Origin: Myxococcales bacterium
Lineage (GTDB): Bacteria; Myxococcota; UBA796; SXON01
DNA length: 64,000 nucleotides
Direction of reading: 5' to 3'
Assembly (NCBI GenBank): GCA_009692585.1
Contig: SHYX01000007.1
Location: 61,378 to 125,377 of the forward strand
The notes beneath the pieces are model-generated. The model did no database searches, had not been told where the DNA came from, and saw nothing but the letters and a program-made list of their open reading frames with translations. Made by a program: the position numbers and the translations under genes. Shown in pieces: positions 34,976-44,465 of this stretch (position 1 is its first letter; each line of letters opens with the position of its first letter).

Positions 34976-35761
34976 ATGGTCTACTACCGGCCCCATGGCA
35001 ACGAGATCGCGGTGTTCGAGACCGCGGCGCGGCGGCGCCTCCCCGTCCTGCTCAAGGGGCCGACCGGGTGCGGCAAGACCCGGTTCGTCCGCTACATGGC
35101 GGAGCGCCTTGGCCGGCCCCTCATCACCATCGCCTGCCAGGAAGACCTCGCCGCCGCCGACCTGACCGGCCGCTTCCTGCTTGAAGGCGGCTCCACGGTC
35201 TGGCGTGACGGGCCGTTGACCCGCGCCGTGCGCGAGGGGGCCATCTGCTACCTGGACGAAGTGGTCGAGGCCCGCAGCGACGTGATGACCGTGCTGCACC
35301 CGCTCACCGACGACCGCCGGACGCTCCCGCTCGACCGGCTGGGCGTCGAGTTGACCGCCCCCGAGGCCTTCCTGGTCGTGATCAGCTACAACCCTGGCTA
35401 TCAGTCAGTGTCCAAGGAGCTCAAGGAGAGCACCCGACAGCGCTTCGTGTCCCTGGCCTTCGACTACCCTCCGGCCGAGGTCGAAGCGGAGATCGTCGTC
35501 GCCGAGGCGGGTTGCGGGGCGGACGTGGCGGCGTTGCTCGTCAAGATCGGCCGTGGCAGCCGGAATCTTCGCAGCCACGGCCTGGGCGAGGGCGCCAGCA
35601 CCCGGCTGCTCATCTACGCCGGACAGCTGGTGGTGGCGGGCTTGCCGCTTGTCGACGCCTGCGAGGCGACCCTCGTGGGGTCGTTGACCGACGACGCGGA
35701 GATGACCAAGGCCCTCCGCGAGTTGCTCAAGAGCGTGCTCGGACCCCTGCCCGGTCGTTGA
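34976..35761 (+). CDS. CbbQ/NirQ/NorQ-type MoxR AAA ATPase
   Basis: A 261-residue AAA+ protein. Walker A is '[20 protein letters not shown]' and Walker B '[11 protein letters not shown]'. '[20 protein letters not shown]' with '[13 protein letters not shown]' are the sensor and arginine regions typical of CbbQ/NorQ. These ATPases remodel or activate large enzymes (Rubisco, nitric oxide reductase) together with a CbbO/NorD VWA partner, which is the next gene 4 nt downstream. No Rubisco or nor gene is in the window, so the client is unknown. Confidence 0.92.
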   Translation: MVYYRPHGNEIAVFETAARRRLPVLLKGPTGCGKTRFVRYMAERLGRPLITIACQEDLAAADLTGRFLLEGGSTVWRDGPLTRAVREGAICYLDEVVEARSDVMTVLHPLTDDRRTLPLDRLGVELTAPEAFLVVISYNPGYQSVSKELKESTRQRFVSLAFDYPPAEVEAEIVVAEAGCGADVAALLVKIGRGSRNLRSHGLGEGASTRLLIYAGQLVVAGLPLVDACEATLVGSLTDDAEMTKALRELLKSVLGPLPGR

Positions 35762-35765
35762 GGCG

Positions 35766-37793
35766 ATGCCCGCGCCCATCCTCACCCCCGAAGAACTCCT
35801 CAAGGCCACGATGGAGGAGTACGGCGTGACCGGGGCCGAGTTGGGGCTGGGCCCCGAGGACGACGAGGAGGCCGAACTGGCGCTCCTGCGGCGCTTTCTG
35901 TTCGCGGCCCCCCAACGGCAACTGACCTCGGGCGAGCGGCACGGCCTGGCCCTGGACCGCGTGCAACGCCAACTCTGCGCCCTGTTCACGATGTGGGACG
36001 GCCGCCGGGTCCACATCGGCCACAGCGACCCCGCCTGTACCGACAACCAGCGCATCTACCTGCCCAAGGCGATGCCCGCGCCCGAAGACCCCGACGATCT
36101 CGTCCTGTTCCAGGCCGCCGGCCTGGTGCAGCTCGGCTTTTCGCGGCACGGGCTGCTCGCCGACCGGGCGGTGCTTCGCGAGCTGTACCGCGACTGGGTA
36201 CTTCGCAGTTGTTTCCACCTGCTGGCGATGCGATACGTGTTGCGACGGTGGGTGGAGGAGTTCCCGGGGCTCGCCGAGCCGCTCGGACGGGTGCCGTACT
36301 CAGAAAAGGCCGGCTCGCTCCGGGTGAACCTCACGACCGTGCCGCGCGATGGCCTCCCGGGCGCCTTCGTGCCCCTGTACCAAGGGCTTGTCGCCTGTCT
36401 GAACTGGGAAAGCCCGGGGGCCGAGGGCGACCCGGCCCGGCAGGCGGTGCGTACCGTCGATCAGGCAGGTCCCATCGGTATCGCAGCGGTGCTCTTGGGC
36501 CAGGCAGAGCGCCTGCGCGAACATTTTCGCCGCTTGCGCCTCGGGCCGCCCCCCCTGCCCTTCTGGGGCGGCATCATCCGTCCGGAGTGGATCCTCTCCG
36601 ACCTGGCGCGGGACCTCGCCGCCGAAGACGAGTGGAAGAAGGGCAACCGTCCGCTCCGGCAGCTCATCGACGCCATGGCGCGCCGGGGGACCATGCCCGG
36701 CCAGAAGCCGGCGGCCGAGGCGCCGCGGTTGGGGCTGAAGCAGCGGGTGATGGCGCGGTTGGGAGGGCCCGCGTCGGCGGCAACCGGTCCCGCCTACGGT
36801 CGGCTCCGCGACGAAGCCCAGGTCGCCTCCCGCGAGGTGCGCTACGGCGCCGCCGTATGGACGGCGACGGCGCCTCCGGACACGCTCACCGAGGGTGGGC
36901 TGGCCAAGCCGGGAGACGACGGCGGCCGCTTCTGGGACGAGTGGGACGACGCCGCGGGGGTGTACCGCTTCGAGGCCACGCGGGTGTACACACCCGAAGG
37001 GCCCACCGGTCCGCTCGCCGCCTACGAACGAATCGTCGAGGCCAATCGCGCCCAGATCCAGCACATCCGCCGCCGCTTCGACGCCCTTCGCGTCGAGGAG
37101 CGCTGGGTGGGCGGGCAGCCCGACGGCAGCGAGGTCGATCTGAACCGCGCCATCCTCGCCCTCACCGACCTCGCCGCCGGCCAGGAGCCCGACGATCGTC
37201 TTTTTCGCCGCTTCGTGCGTCGGAAGCGCCAGGTCGCCATCCTCACCATGGTCGACCTGAGCGGCAGCACCGTCGGCCACGTGCTGCACCTGGAGCAGAC
37301 GGCGCTGGTGCTGTTCGCGGAAGGACTCAAGACCCTTGGTCTGCCGCACGCCTTTTACGGCTTCGGCAACACCCACCCGCTGGAGTGCACTCTTTTCCGG
37401 CTGAAGGGCTTCGACGAGCGCTACGACGAGGCCGTCTACAAGCGCCTCGCCAACCTCCGGGCCAACGGCGCCACGCGGATGGGCGCGTTCATCCGCCACG
37501 CCGCCTCGCTCCTGGGCGACCGCCCCGAGACACGACGCATCCTGATCGTCGTCTCCGACGGCAAACCCGAAGACCGCGCCGAGTACCGCGGCCGGCACGG
37601 CATCCGCGACACGGCGATGGCGGTGGCCGAAGCGCGTCGTATCGGCGTGCACATTTTCTGCCTGTCGATCGACCCCGAGGAGGGCGCTGACGCCTACCTC
37701 ACCGAGATCTTCGGCGTCGGCCGTTTCCTGAAGCTGGACGACGTGGACACGCTGCCGGTGAGGCTGCCCGAGGTGTTCCGGGACCTGGTGTGA
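35766..37793 (+). CDS. CbbO/NorD-like VWA-domain protein
   Basis: A 675-residue cytoplasmic partner of CbbQ/NorQ. The long N-terminal helical region is followed by a C-terminal von Willebrand A domain from about residue 490 ('QVAILTMVDLSGSTVGHV', an intact MIDAS DxSxS). 'RILIVVSDGKPEDRAEYRGR' and 'THPLECTLFRLKGFDERYDE' complete the MIDAS region. In known systems the VWA subunit binds the client and the ATPase hexamer drives activation. Start and spacing (4 nt after the ATPase stop) indicate one operon. It converges with the giant repeat lipoprotein on the other strand. Confidence 0.9.
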   Translation: MPAPILTPEELLKATMEEYGVTGAELGLGPEDDEEAELALLRRFLFAAPQRQLTSGERHGLALDRVQRQLCALFTMWDGRRVHIGHSDPACTDNQRIYLPKAMPAPEDPDDLVLFQAAGLVQLGFSRHGLLADRAVLRELYRDWVLRSCFHLLAMRYVLRRWVEEFPGLAEPLGRVPYSEKAGSLRVNLTTVPRDGLPGAFVPLYQGLVACLNWESPGAEGDPARQAVRTVDQAGPIGIAAVLLGQAERLREHFRRLRLGPPPLPFWGGIIRPEWILSDLARDLAAEDEWKKGNRPLRQLIDAMARRGTMPGQKPAAEAPRLGLKQRVMARLGGPASAATGPAYGRLRDEAQVASREVRYGAAVWTATAPPDTLTEGGLAKPGDDGGRFWDEWDDAAGVYRFEATRVYTPEGPTGPLAAYERIVEANRAQIQHIRRRFDALRVEERWVGGQPDGSEVDLNRAILALTDLAAGQEPDDRLFRRFVRRKRQVAILTMVDLSGSTVGHVLHLEQTALVLFAEGLKTLGLPHAFYGFGNTHPLECTLFRLKGFDERYDEAVYKRLANLRANGATRMGAFIRHAASLLGDRPETRRILIVVSDGKPEDRAEYRGRHGIRDTAMAVAEARRIGVHIFCLSIDPEEGADAYLTEIFGVGRFLKLDDVDTLPVRLPEVFRDLV

Positions 37794-37804
37794 ACCCCGC
37801 CCGG

Positions 37805-40800
37805 CTACCCCCGCCGCCGCCGCATCCCCACCGCCAGGGCACCAACAAGGAGCGCCCAGCCGACGGTAGAACCACCGGTGCCGCACTGGCACTCGTCGTC
37901 CTTGCCCTCGCCATCCCCGCTGTCGTCGCCGGTGTCGGCGCCGTCGCCGGCGCCGGCATCGACGCCATCGCAGTCCTGGTCGATGCCGTCGCCGATCAGG
38001 TCGAGACCGCCGGGGCTTATGGCGCCGTCGGCGTCGTTGCAGTCGTCCTCGGTGGCGGCGGCGTAGCCCTCGGGGGCGGCACACGCGACCAGTGAGACGG
38101 CCGGGTCGGTGTAGCCGTCCTGATCCGCGTCGGCGTACCAGGTGGGCGCGTCGGTGGCGCCGACGTCGACGGTCCCCTCGCAGTCGTCGTCGAGGCCGTT
38201 GCAGACCTCGGTGGCGCTGGGGTTGACGGCGGCATTGCTGTCGCTGCACTCCTCGCAGGCCGGGAACCCGTCCGCATCGGAGTCGGCATAGCCGACGGAC
38301 CCGTCGCAGTTGTAGTCGTTGGGGTCGGCGCAGTCGTCCTCGCTGGCGCCCGGGGCGTAGAACGTGCTGGTGTCGTCACAATCACCCGCCGGGTCGAGGT
38401 CCGAGGCCTCACCCGCTCCATCGCAGTACAGGTCAGCGCTCACGACGGTGGCGGGGGCGTCGGCGGTGTAGCCGTCGTCGTCGGCGTCGGCCAGGCACAG
38501 TTCGGCGCCATCGCAGTCGCCGTCGATCTCGTCGCCAGCCACCTCGGTGGCGTCGGGGTTGGCGCCGGCCTGGTTGTCGTCACAGTCCTCGCACGCGGTG
38601 TAGCCGTCGCCGTCGACGTCCTCGCTGCCGACGGAGCCGTCGCAGTTGTAGTCGACGGTGCCGGCGCAGTCGGTCTCGGCGGCGCCGGGGTAGACGGAGG
38701 CGGCCGCGTCGTCACACTCGGTGCAGGCGGTGAAGCCGTCGCCGTCGGCGTCCTCGCTGCCCACGGAACCGTCGCAGTTGTAGTCGATCGGGTCGGCGCA
38801 GTCGGATTCCTCGGCGCCCGGATGCACCTCGGCGCGCGTCTCGTCGCAATCGCCGGCGCCGTGGAGGGTGGTGGTCGCCGGGTCGTCGCACGCGTCCACG
38901 GTGGCAGAGCCGGTGTAGCCGTCCCCGTCCTGGTCGATGACGAAGGCGGTGGTGCCGGACGGGCTGGCATCGAGATCGTCGGCGAGTCCGTCGCAGTCCT
39001 CGTCGGTGTTGGCGGCGTCGCAGGCCTCCGTGGCGGCGGGGTTGACCGCGGCCACCGCGTCGTCGCAGTCGGTGGCGCTCGCAGCGCCGCTGCCGCTCAC
39101 GCAGTCCTTCGACGAACCGTCGACGACAGCGGAGGTGCCATACCCGTCGCCATCGTCGTCGGTGTAGCAGGCGTCGACGTCGTCACAGTCCTGGTCGATG
39201 CCGTCGGCCACCACCTCGGTGCCCCCGGTGTTGACGCCCGCATCGGTGTCGTCGCAGTCGGTTGCCGTCGACGCGCCCGTGCCGGACAGGCAGTCCAACG
39301 ACGATCCGCCGACGATCGTCAGGGTGCCGTAGTTGTCCCCGTCGGCGTCGGTGTAGCAGGCGTCCACCCCGTCGCAGTCCTGGTCGATGCCGTCGGCAAC
39401 GGTTTCGAACGCGCCGGGGTAGACGGTTGCCGAACCGTCGTCGCAGTCATCGGCCGTGCTGGCCCCGGCGCCGGTGGAGCAGGAGAGCGAGGAGCCATCG
39501 GTCACGACGCTGGTGCCGGTGTTGTCCCCGTCGGCGTCGGTATAGCAGGACTCCACGCCATCGCAGTCCTGGTCGACGCCGTCGGCCACGGTTTCGGTGC
39601 CGGCAGGGTTGACCGACGCGTCGGCGTCGTTGCAGTCGGTGTTGACCGGGGCGCCGCTGCCGCTGACGCAGGACAGGCTGGACCCGTCCACGAGCGCGGC
39701 GGTGCCATAGTCGTCGCCGTCGCCGTCGGTGTAGCAGGTGTCGACGCTGTCGCAGTCCTGATCGACTCCATCAGCGGTGACCTCGGCGGCGCCCGGGTAG
39801 ACGGTGCTGACGGTGTCGTCGCAATCGGTCCCGGTGGCGACGTAGCCCGCGGAGGCGCTGCCGCGCGAGATCGCGGGGGCGAAGGCGTTGCCGTCGCCGT
39901 CGCCGTCGGCGTCGGCGTACACGGTGTCGCCGAGCGTGAACACATGGCCCGCCATCGACTCGCCCGAGCGCCCGCCCAGGAACCAGCTGCCCCAGCCCTG
40001 GGTGCGCCCTTCGGCCGGAAGCGCCACGACGCGCGCGCGCCAGTGGTAGCCGGTGCCCGCGTCCAGCCCGGTGATGGCCTCGTCGATCGCCACGCCGGTC
40101 AGGCCGGAGCTGACGCTGGTCACCGAGGTGACCAGGCCGGTGCCGTCGAAGGCGGTGCCCAGATCCTTGACCTCGATCTGGAGCTTCACGCGGCTGCGCC
40201 CCCACGGGCCCCGCGCCGTCGTCATCGCGACGTCGAAGGCCGAGGCCGAGGAAGACGACAGCCCCGCCGAGATAGGGGTGCTGGCCCCGGACTGACGGGC
40301 CTGCCCGACACGCGCCAGCGGGACGGCGCCGTCGGCCCCGTTGCCGAGGTACACGGCCGCCTGCCCTTCGTTGGTGGTGCCGTTGTCGTACAGGAACGCG
40401 CCGACGATCAGGTCACCGAATCCGTCCCCGTTGACGTCGCCGGCCGCGGCGACGGAGGTGCCGAAGTAGGCGAAGTTCTGATCCGCCTCCGCGGTCCATG
40501 ACGCGGTGGTGGCGAGTCCGGCGGACGATCCCATGTACACCGACGCCCGGCCTTCGTTGGAGGAACCGTTGTCGTAGTAGGCCGAGCCCACGATCACATC
40601 GGCGTAGCCATCGCCGTCGAGGTCGCCGGCCGAGCTGACGGCGGCGCCGAAGTAGGCCGACGCCTGGCCGGATTCGGCCGACCACGCCGAGGTGGTGGCG
40701 AGTCCCGAGACGGACCCCAGATACACGAAGGCCGCACCTTCGTCGGTGGAGCCGTTGTCGTAGCCGTCGGCGCCGATGATGACGTCGCTGTAGCCGTCCC

Positions 40801-43654
40801 CGTCGACGTCGCCCGCCGAGGCGACCGAGGTACCGAACCCAGCCAAGGTCTGGCCGGACTCCGCGGTCCAGGCCGCGCTGGTGGCGAGGCCGGCGACGGA
40901 GCCCAGATACACGAAGGCCGCGCCCTCGTCGGTGGAGCCGTTGTCGTAGCCGTCGGCGCCGACGATCACGTCGGCATACCCGTCCCCATCGACGTCGCCG
41001 GCGGTGGCAACCGACGCGCCGAAGTTGGCTGAGGCTTGATCGGGCTCGGCGGTCCAGGCTGCGGTGGTGGCCAGCCCGGAGACCGAGCCGTAGTAGACGT
41101 ACGCCCGGCCTTCGTCGGTGGAGCCGTTGTCGTAGTCTGGTGCGCCCACGACGACGTCACCGTAGCCGTCCCCATTGACGTCGCCCGCGGCGGCGACGGT
41201 GGTGCCGAAATGAGCGGAGGTCTGATCGGGCTGGGCGCTCCACGCGGCGCTGGTCGCGAGGCCCGAAGACGAGCCCAGGAAGACGAAGGCGCTGCCCTCG
41301 TTGGACGAGCCGTCATCGTAGCTATAGGCGCCCACGATGACGTCGCCATACCCGTCGCCGTTGACGTCGCCTGCCGACGCCACCGCGGCGCCGAAGTAGG
41401 CCTGCGCCTGATTGCCCTCGGCCGTCCATGCGGCTGTGGTCGCGACACCCGTGGCGGTACCCAGGTAGACGTAGGCGATGCCCTCGTCGGTGGAGCCGTT
41501 GTCGTAGCCGTAGGCACCGACGATCACGTCGCCGTAGCCGTCGCCGTTGGTGTCGCCCGCCGAGGCCACCGACGCGCCCGCGTAGCCCGAGGTCTGGCCC
41601 GACTCGCCGGTCCAGGCCGAAGCCGTCCCGAGGCCGGCGCCCGAGCCCGGGTACAACGAGACGTACCCCTCATCGGCGGAGCCGTTGTCGTAGGCGTACG
41701 CGCCCACGAGCACGTCGCCGAAGCCGTCGCCGTCCACGTCACCGGCCGAGGCCACCGAGAAGCCGGCGTAGCCCGCGGCCTGGCCCGACTCGGCGCTCCA
41801 GCCGGCGGTGGCGGCGAGACCGGCGGACGAGCCGTAGAACGCGAAGGCCGCGCCCTCATCGGTGCTGCCGTTGTCGTAGGCGTAGGCGCCCACGATGACG
41901 TCGCTGTACCCATCCCCGTTGATGTCGCCCGCCCCCGCGACCGACCAGCCGAAGTAGGCCGACGCCTGATCCGATTCCGCCGTCCACGTCGCGGTGCTGG
42001 CCAGCCCCGTCGATGAACCGAGGTACACCGAGGCCTGACCCTCGTCGGTGGACCCGTTGTCGTAGGCGTAGGCGCCCACGACGAGATCGCCGTAGCCATC
42101 GCCGTTGACATCGCCGGCCGACGCGGTGGAGTACCCGAAGTAGGCGCTGGCGAGGTCGGACTCGCCGGACCAGCTCGACGTCGTGCTGAGGCCCGAGGCC
42201 GAGCCGTGGAAGACGGTGACGCGCCCTTCGTCGGTGGAACCGTTGTCATAGAGATGGGCGCCGACCGCCACGTCCCCGTAGCCGTCGCCGTTGACGTCAC
42301 CGGCCGAGGCGACCGACCAGCCGAACCACGCCGAGGCCTGGTTGGACTCGCTGGTCCAGGCCGCGCTGGTGGCCAGCCCCGAGGACGAGCCCAGGTACAC
42401 CGACGCACGGCCCTCCGCGGTGGAGCCGTTCGCGTACAGGTGCGCGCCGACGATCACCTCGGAGTAGCCGTCGCCGTTGGTGTCGCCCGCCGAGGCGACC
42501 GAGATGCCCATCCGCGCGCCCGCCTGGTCGGACTCCGCCGTCCACGCCGAGCTGGTGGCCAGACCCGAGGCCGAACCGAGGTAGACGTACGCGCGCCCCT
42601 CGTTGGCGGAGCCGTTGTCGTAGAGATCGGCGCCGACGATCAGATCGCCGTATCCGTCGCCGTTGACGTCCCCCGCCGAGGCGACGGACCAGCCGAAGTG
42701 GGCGAACGCCTGATTGGCCTCGCCCGTCCAGGCGGCGGTGGTGGCCAGCCCGCTCGGCGCGCCGAGGTACACGTACGCCCGGCCTTCGTCGGTGGCGCCG
42801 TTGTCGTAGAGGTACGCGCCGATCACTACGTCGCCAAAGCCGTCGCCATTGACATCGCCCGCCGACGCCACCGAGTAGCCGTAGTACGACGTCGCCTGAT
42901 CGGAATCCTCGGCCCAGCCCGCGGTGGTCAAGAGCGGATCGACGGTGATGGTGCCGGTGGCGCCGGTGTCGTCGACGACGATCCGGAGCCCGGCCTCGGT
43001 CACCTCGAAGCCGGCGGGGAGCACCCGACCGCTCTGGTCCCACGCGGCCAGCTTGGAAACGCGGAGGGGCGCATCGCCTTCCCGGACCAGGAGTACGTCG
43101 TCGCCGTCGAGGTCGGCGCTGGCGCCGGTCAACGCAAGGTCGAAGACCAGGGGCCCGGCACCGTCCGGCGGAGCGGTGACCGTGAAGCCCTGTTCGAGGC
43201 CCTCAGCGCGGTTTTCCCACCACTCGACGAGCCCCGGGCGCGCGTACTCGACGCGGCGGAGACACGCGCCGAACGCATCGATCTGTCCACCGGCAACGCA
43301 CGCCCCCGGCTCGGGGACCACGGCCTGTGCGGCGACGAGCGCGCCGTCGCGGCCCCAACCCGACAAGGACCACGACACCTGGCCCGTGCCCGCGCGCGTG
43401 GTGAGCGTGAGCCCCTCGGCGTCGAAGCTGCCCCGCAGGTCCTGGGCGCGGTTGGTGACGCGGAGCCTGGTGCCGTCGGCGCGCGCCGCGTACTCCCCGG
43501 CGGCGATGCCCTCTTGGGCGGTGGTCACCCACTGCTCCGACGCCGCGCGCGCCGGGGTCCCCTCGCCGCCTTCCGGGCCGGGACCCGCACACGCCGCGAG
43601 CAACACGAGGGCGAACGCCGCAGGGACCGGCGGGAGAAGAGCGGACAGAGACAT
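37805..43654 (-). CDS. Giant FG-GAP/MopE repeat lipoprotein with MYXO-CTERM-like tail
   Basis: A 1949-residue surface protein. The signal peptide ends in a lipobox (LLAAC in 'AFALVLLAACAGPG'). About 220 residues of beta-rich N-domain follow. Next are 14 tandem FG-GAP/integrin-alpha-like repeats of about 62 residues (residues ~245-1113), each with a DxNGDGYGD calcium loop. A fibronectin-like domain comes next. Eleven MopE-type Asp/Cys motifs (~1242-1910) then follow, each with a 'DCDD..YPGA.E..DG.DQDCDG' pattern. A Cys-Gly tail, TM and RRRRG close the protein. Calcium-dependent adhesion or surface-layer function is likely. It is both a lipoprotein and C-terminally anchored by prediction, which is odd. 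Confidence 0.9.
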   Translation of the reverse strand: MSLSALLPPVPAAFALVLLAACAGPGPEGGEGTPARAASEQWVTTAQEGIAAGEYAARADGTRLRVTNRAQDLRGSFDAEGLTLTTRAGTGQVSWSLSGWGRDGALVAAQAVVPEPGACVAGGQIDAFGACLRRVEYARPGLVEWWENRAEGLEQGFTVTAPPDGAGPLVFDLALTGASADLDGDDVLLVREGDAPLRVSKLAAWDQSGRVLPAGFEVTEAGLRIVVDDTGATGTITVDPLLTTAGWAEDSDQATSYYGYSVASAGDVNGDGFGDVVIGAYLYDNGATDEGRAYVYLGAPSGLATTAAWTGEANQAFAHFGWSVASAGDVNGDGYGDLIVGADLYDNGSANEGRAYVYLGSASGLATSSAWTAESDQAGARMGISVASAGDTNGDGYSEVIVGAHLYANGSTAEGRASVYLGSSSGLATSAAWTSESNQASAWFGWSVASAGDVNGDGYGDVAVGAHLYDNGSTDEGRVTVFHGSASGLSTTSSWSGESDLASAYFGYSTASAGDVNGDGYGDLVVGAYAYDNGSTDEGQASVYLGSSTGLASTATWTAESDQASAYFGWSVAGAGDINGDGYSDVIVGAYAYDNGSTDEGAAFAFYGSSAGLAATAGWSAESGQAAGYAGFSVASAGDVDGDGFGDVLVGAYAYDNGSADEGYVSLYPGSGAGLGTASAWTGESGQTSGYAGASVASAGDTNGDGYGDVIVGAYGYDNGSTDEGIAYVYLGTATGVATTAAWTAEGNQAQAYFGAAVASAGDVNGDGYGDVIVGAYSYDDGSSNEGSAFVFLGSSSGLATSAAWSAQPDQTSAHFGTTVAAAGDVNGDGYGDVVVGAPDYDNGSTDEGRAYVYYGSVSGLATTAAWTAEPDQASANFGASVATAGDVDGDGYADVIVGADGYDNGSTDEGAAFVYLGSVAGLATSAAWTAESGQTLAGFGTSVASAGDVDGDGYSDVIIGADGYDNGSTDEGAAFVYLGSVSGLATTSAWSAESGQASAYFGAAVSSAGDLDGDGYADVIVGSAYYDNGSSNEGRASVYMGSSAGLATTASWTAEADQNFAYFGTSVAAAGDVNGDGFGDLIVGAFLYDNGTTNEGQAAVYLGNGADGAVPLARVGQARQSGASTPISAGLSSSSASAFDVAMTTARGPWGRSRVKLQIEVKDLGTAFDGTGLVTSVTSVSSGLTGVAIDEAITGLDAGTGYHWRARVVALPAEGRTQGWGSWFLGGRSGESMAGHVFTLGDTVYADADGDGDGNAFAPAISRGSASAGYVATGTDCDDTVSTVYPGAAEVTADGVDQDCDSVDTCYTDGDGDDYGTAALVDGSSLSCVSGSGAPVNTDCNDADASVNPAGTETVADGVDQDCDGVESCYTDADGDNTGTSVVTDGSSLSCSTGAGASTADDCDDGSATVYPGAFETVADGIDQDCDGVDACYTDADGDNYGTLTIVGGSSLDCLSGTGASTATDCDDTDAGVNTGGTEVVADGIDQDCDDVDACYTDDDGDGYGTSAVVDGSSKDCVSGSGAASATDCDDAVAAVNPAATEACDAANTDEDCDGLADDLDASPSGTTAFVIDQDGDGYTGSATVDACDDPATTTLHGAGDCDETRAEVHPGAEESDCADPIDYNCDGSVGSEDADGDGFTACTECDDAAASVYPGAAETDCAGTVDYNCDGSVGSEDVDGDGYTACEDCDDNQAGANPDATEVAGDEIDGDCDGAELCLADADDDGYTADAPATVVSADLYCDGAGEASDLDPAGDCDDTSTFYAPGASEDDCADPNDYNCDGSVGYADSDADGFPACEECSDSNAAVNPSATEVCNGLDDDCEGTVDVGATDAPTWYADADQDGYTDPAVSLVACAAPEGYAAATEDDCNDADGAISPGGLDLIGDGIDQDCDGVDAGAGDGADTGDDSGDGEGKDDECQCGTGGSTVGWALLVGALAVGMRRRRG
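37925..39930 (-). repeat. Eleven MopE-type metal-binding motif repeats (coding)
   Basis: Within the giant lipoprotein, eleven Asp/Cys-rich units recur, with a core such as 'DCDDGSATVYPGAFETVADG' then 'IDQDCDGVDAC'. Four consecutive units (about 39150-39800) also share 'TDADGDNYGT..DGSSL.C..G' linkers and look recently duplicated. MopE of Methylococcus binds copper through a related region, but most such motifs are calcium-type loops. Confidence 0.8.
40320..42920 (-). repeat. Fourteen tandem FG-GAP repeats, period about 186 bp (coding)
   Basis: Counted directly from the translation: 14 units of about 62 residues, each with 'SVASAGDVNGDGYGDVIVGA' or a close variant, followed by 'YDNGSTDEG' and an aromatic strand ('AYVYLGS'). 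Units 11-13 are the most alike. The DNA is nearly periodic, which makes the locus prone to recombination and assembly collapse. Confidence 0.9.
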
Positions 43655-43699
43655 GGCGACACTCCGGAGCTTGAGCGCCCGCAGTATAACCCAGAACGC

Positions 43700-43888
43700 C
43701 TAATCGTCGCTGGATGCGCCGGAGTCTTTGGGCCGATTGAGTTTGGCCCACTTGATCTTCGCGTCGGGATCCGGGACCCCCGGCCGTTCCATAGGCGCAA
43801 TCTCGTCCGGCGCGGCCGACGAGTGTTCGCCGCTGAGGCGGTTGACCACCCCCTGGACAGACTTCTTCAGACGATCTCGGAGTCCCAT
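43700..43888 (-). CDS. Small hydrophilic protein
   Basis: A 62-residue frame starting at the ATG at 43888. A basic amphipathic N-terminus ('MGLRDRLKKSVQGVVNRLSG') is followed by an acidic, Pro-rich C-terminus ('MERPGVPDPDAKIKWAKLN'). No family is recognised. It lies divergent from the cNMP-binding protein with about 40 nt between starts, and just upstream of the giant lipoprotein. The GC-rich third codon positions and lack of a competing gene support it, but it is short. Confidence 0.5.
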   Translation of the reverse strand: MGLRDRLKKSVQGVVNRLSGEHSSAAPDEIAPMERPGVPDPDAKIKWAKLNRPKDSGASSDD

Positions 43889-43928
43889 CTGGTCCTGGTA
43901 GCCTGCGGCCTTGTGGTATGACAGTCCC

Positions 43929-44465
43929 ATGGCCACAATCACCCTCGAGCAGATCATCACCTTCCTGCTGGAGGCGCCGATGTTCGGCGACCTCGATCCC
44001 ACCCAGCTTTCGGAGGTGGTGCACATCATGCAGGTCCGTCGGGTGCGCAAGGGGCAGCCGATCTTCCGCGAGGGTGACCCGGGCGACGCCTGGTTCGTCA
44101 TCTTCGAGGGTGGCGCCGACGTCACCAAGGCCACCGACTTCGGCCCCGACAAGGTGATCGCCCAGCTCGGCCCCAGGGCCTGCTTCGGGGAGATGGCGAT
44201 CCTGGACCACTCTCCGCGGTCCGCTTCGGTCGTCGCCTCGGGCGAGACCACGGTTTTCCGCTTTCCCCGCACCGAATTCGAGGCGTTACTCGAAGCCGAC
44301 AACCTCGCCGCCTACAAGCTGGTCTACCAGATGGCGAAGGTCCTGACGGTGCGCGCGCGCCAGACGACTCAGCGGCTGTCCGACGCGCTCGCCGACCGCG
44401 ACCGGCCCCAGCAGCTTCGGGAGACCAGCCGGTCGTTGGTAGAGGGTCAGTCCGTCTCCGAGTGA
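43929..44465 (+). CDS. Cyclic-nucleotide-binding domain protein
   Basis: A 178-residue protein with one CNB domain ('FREGDPGDAWFVIFEGGADV', 'GPRACFGEMAILDHSPRSAS'). The phosphate-binding cassette FGEMAIL..PRSA is complete, so it should bind cAMP or cGMP. There is no DNA-binding HTH after it, only about 50 residues of helix and charged tail, so it is not a CRP-type regulator. It may regulate a partner protein. It overlaps the following thioredoxin-like gene by 4 nt (GTGA). A similar CNB domain is fused to a PP2C at 56041-57276. Confidence 0.88.
   Translation: MATITLEQIITFLLEAPMFGDLDPTQLSEVVHIMQVRRVRKGQPIFREGDPGDAWFVIFEGGADVTKATDFGPDKVIAQLGPRACFGEMAILDHSPRSASVVASGETTVFRFPRTEFEALLEADNLAAYKLVYQMAKVLTVRARQTTQRLSDALADRDRPQQLRETSRSLVEGQSVSE

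Noticed and set aside
38822..43921. Long plus-strand frames (about 560-570 residues) opposite the giant lipoprotein
   Set aside because: Antisense shadows with no domains; GC-rich DNA keeps frames open.
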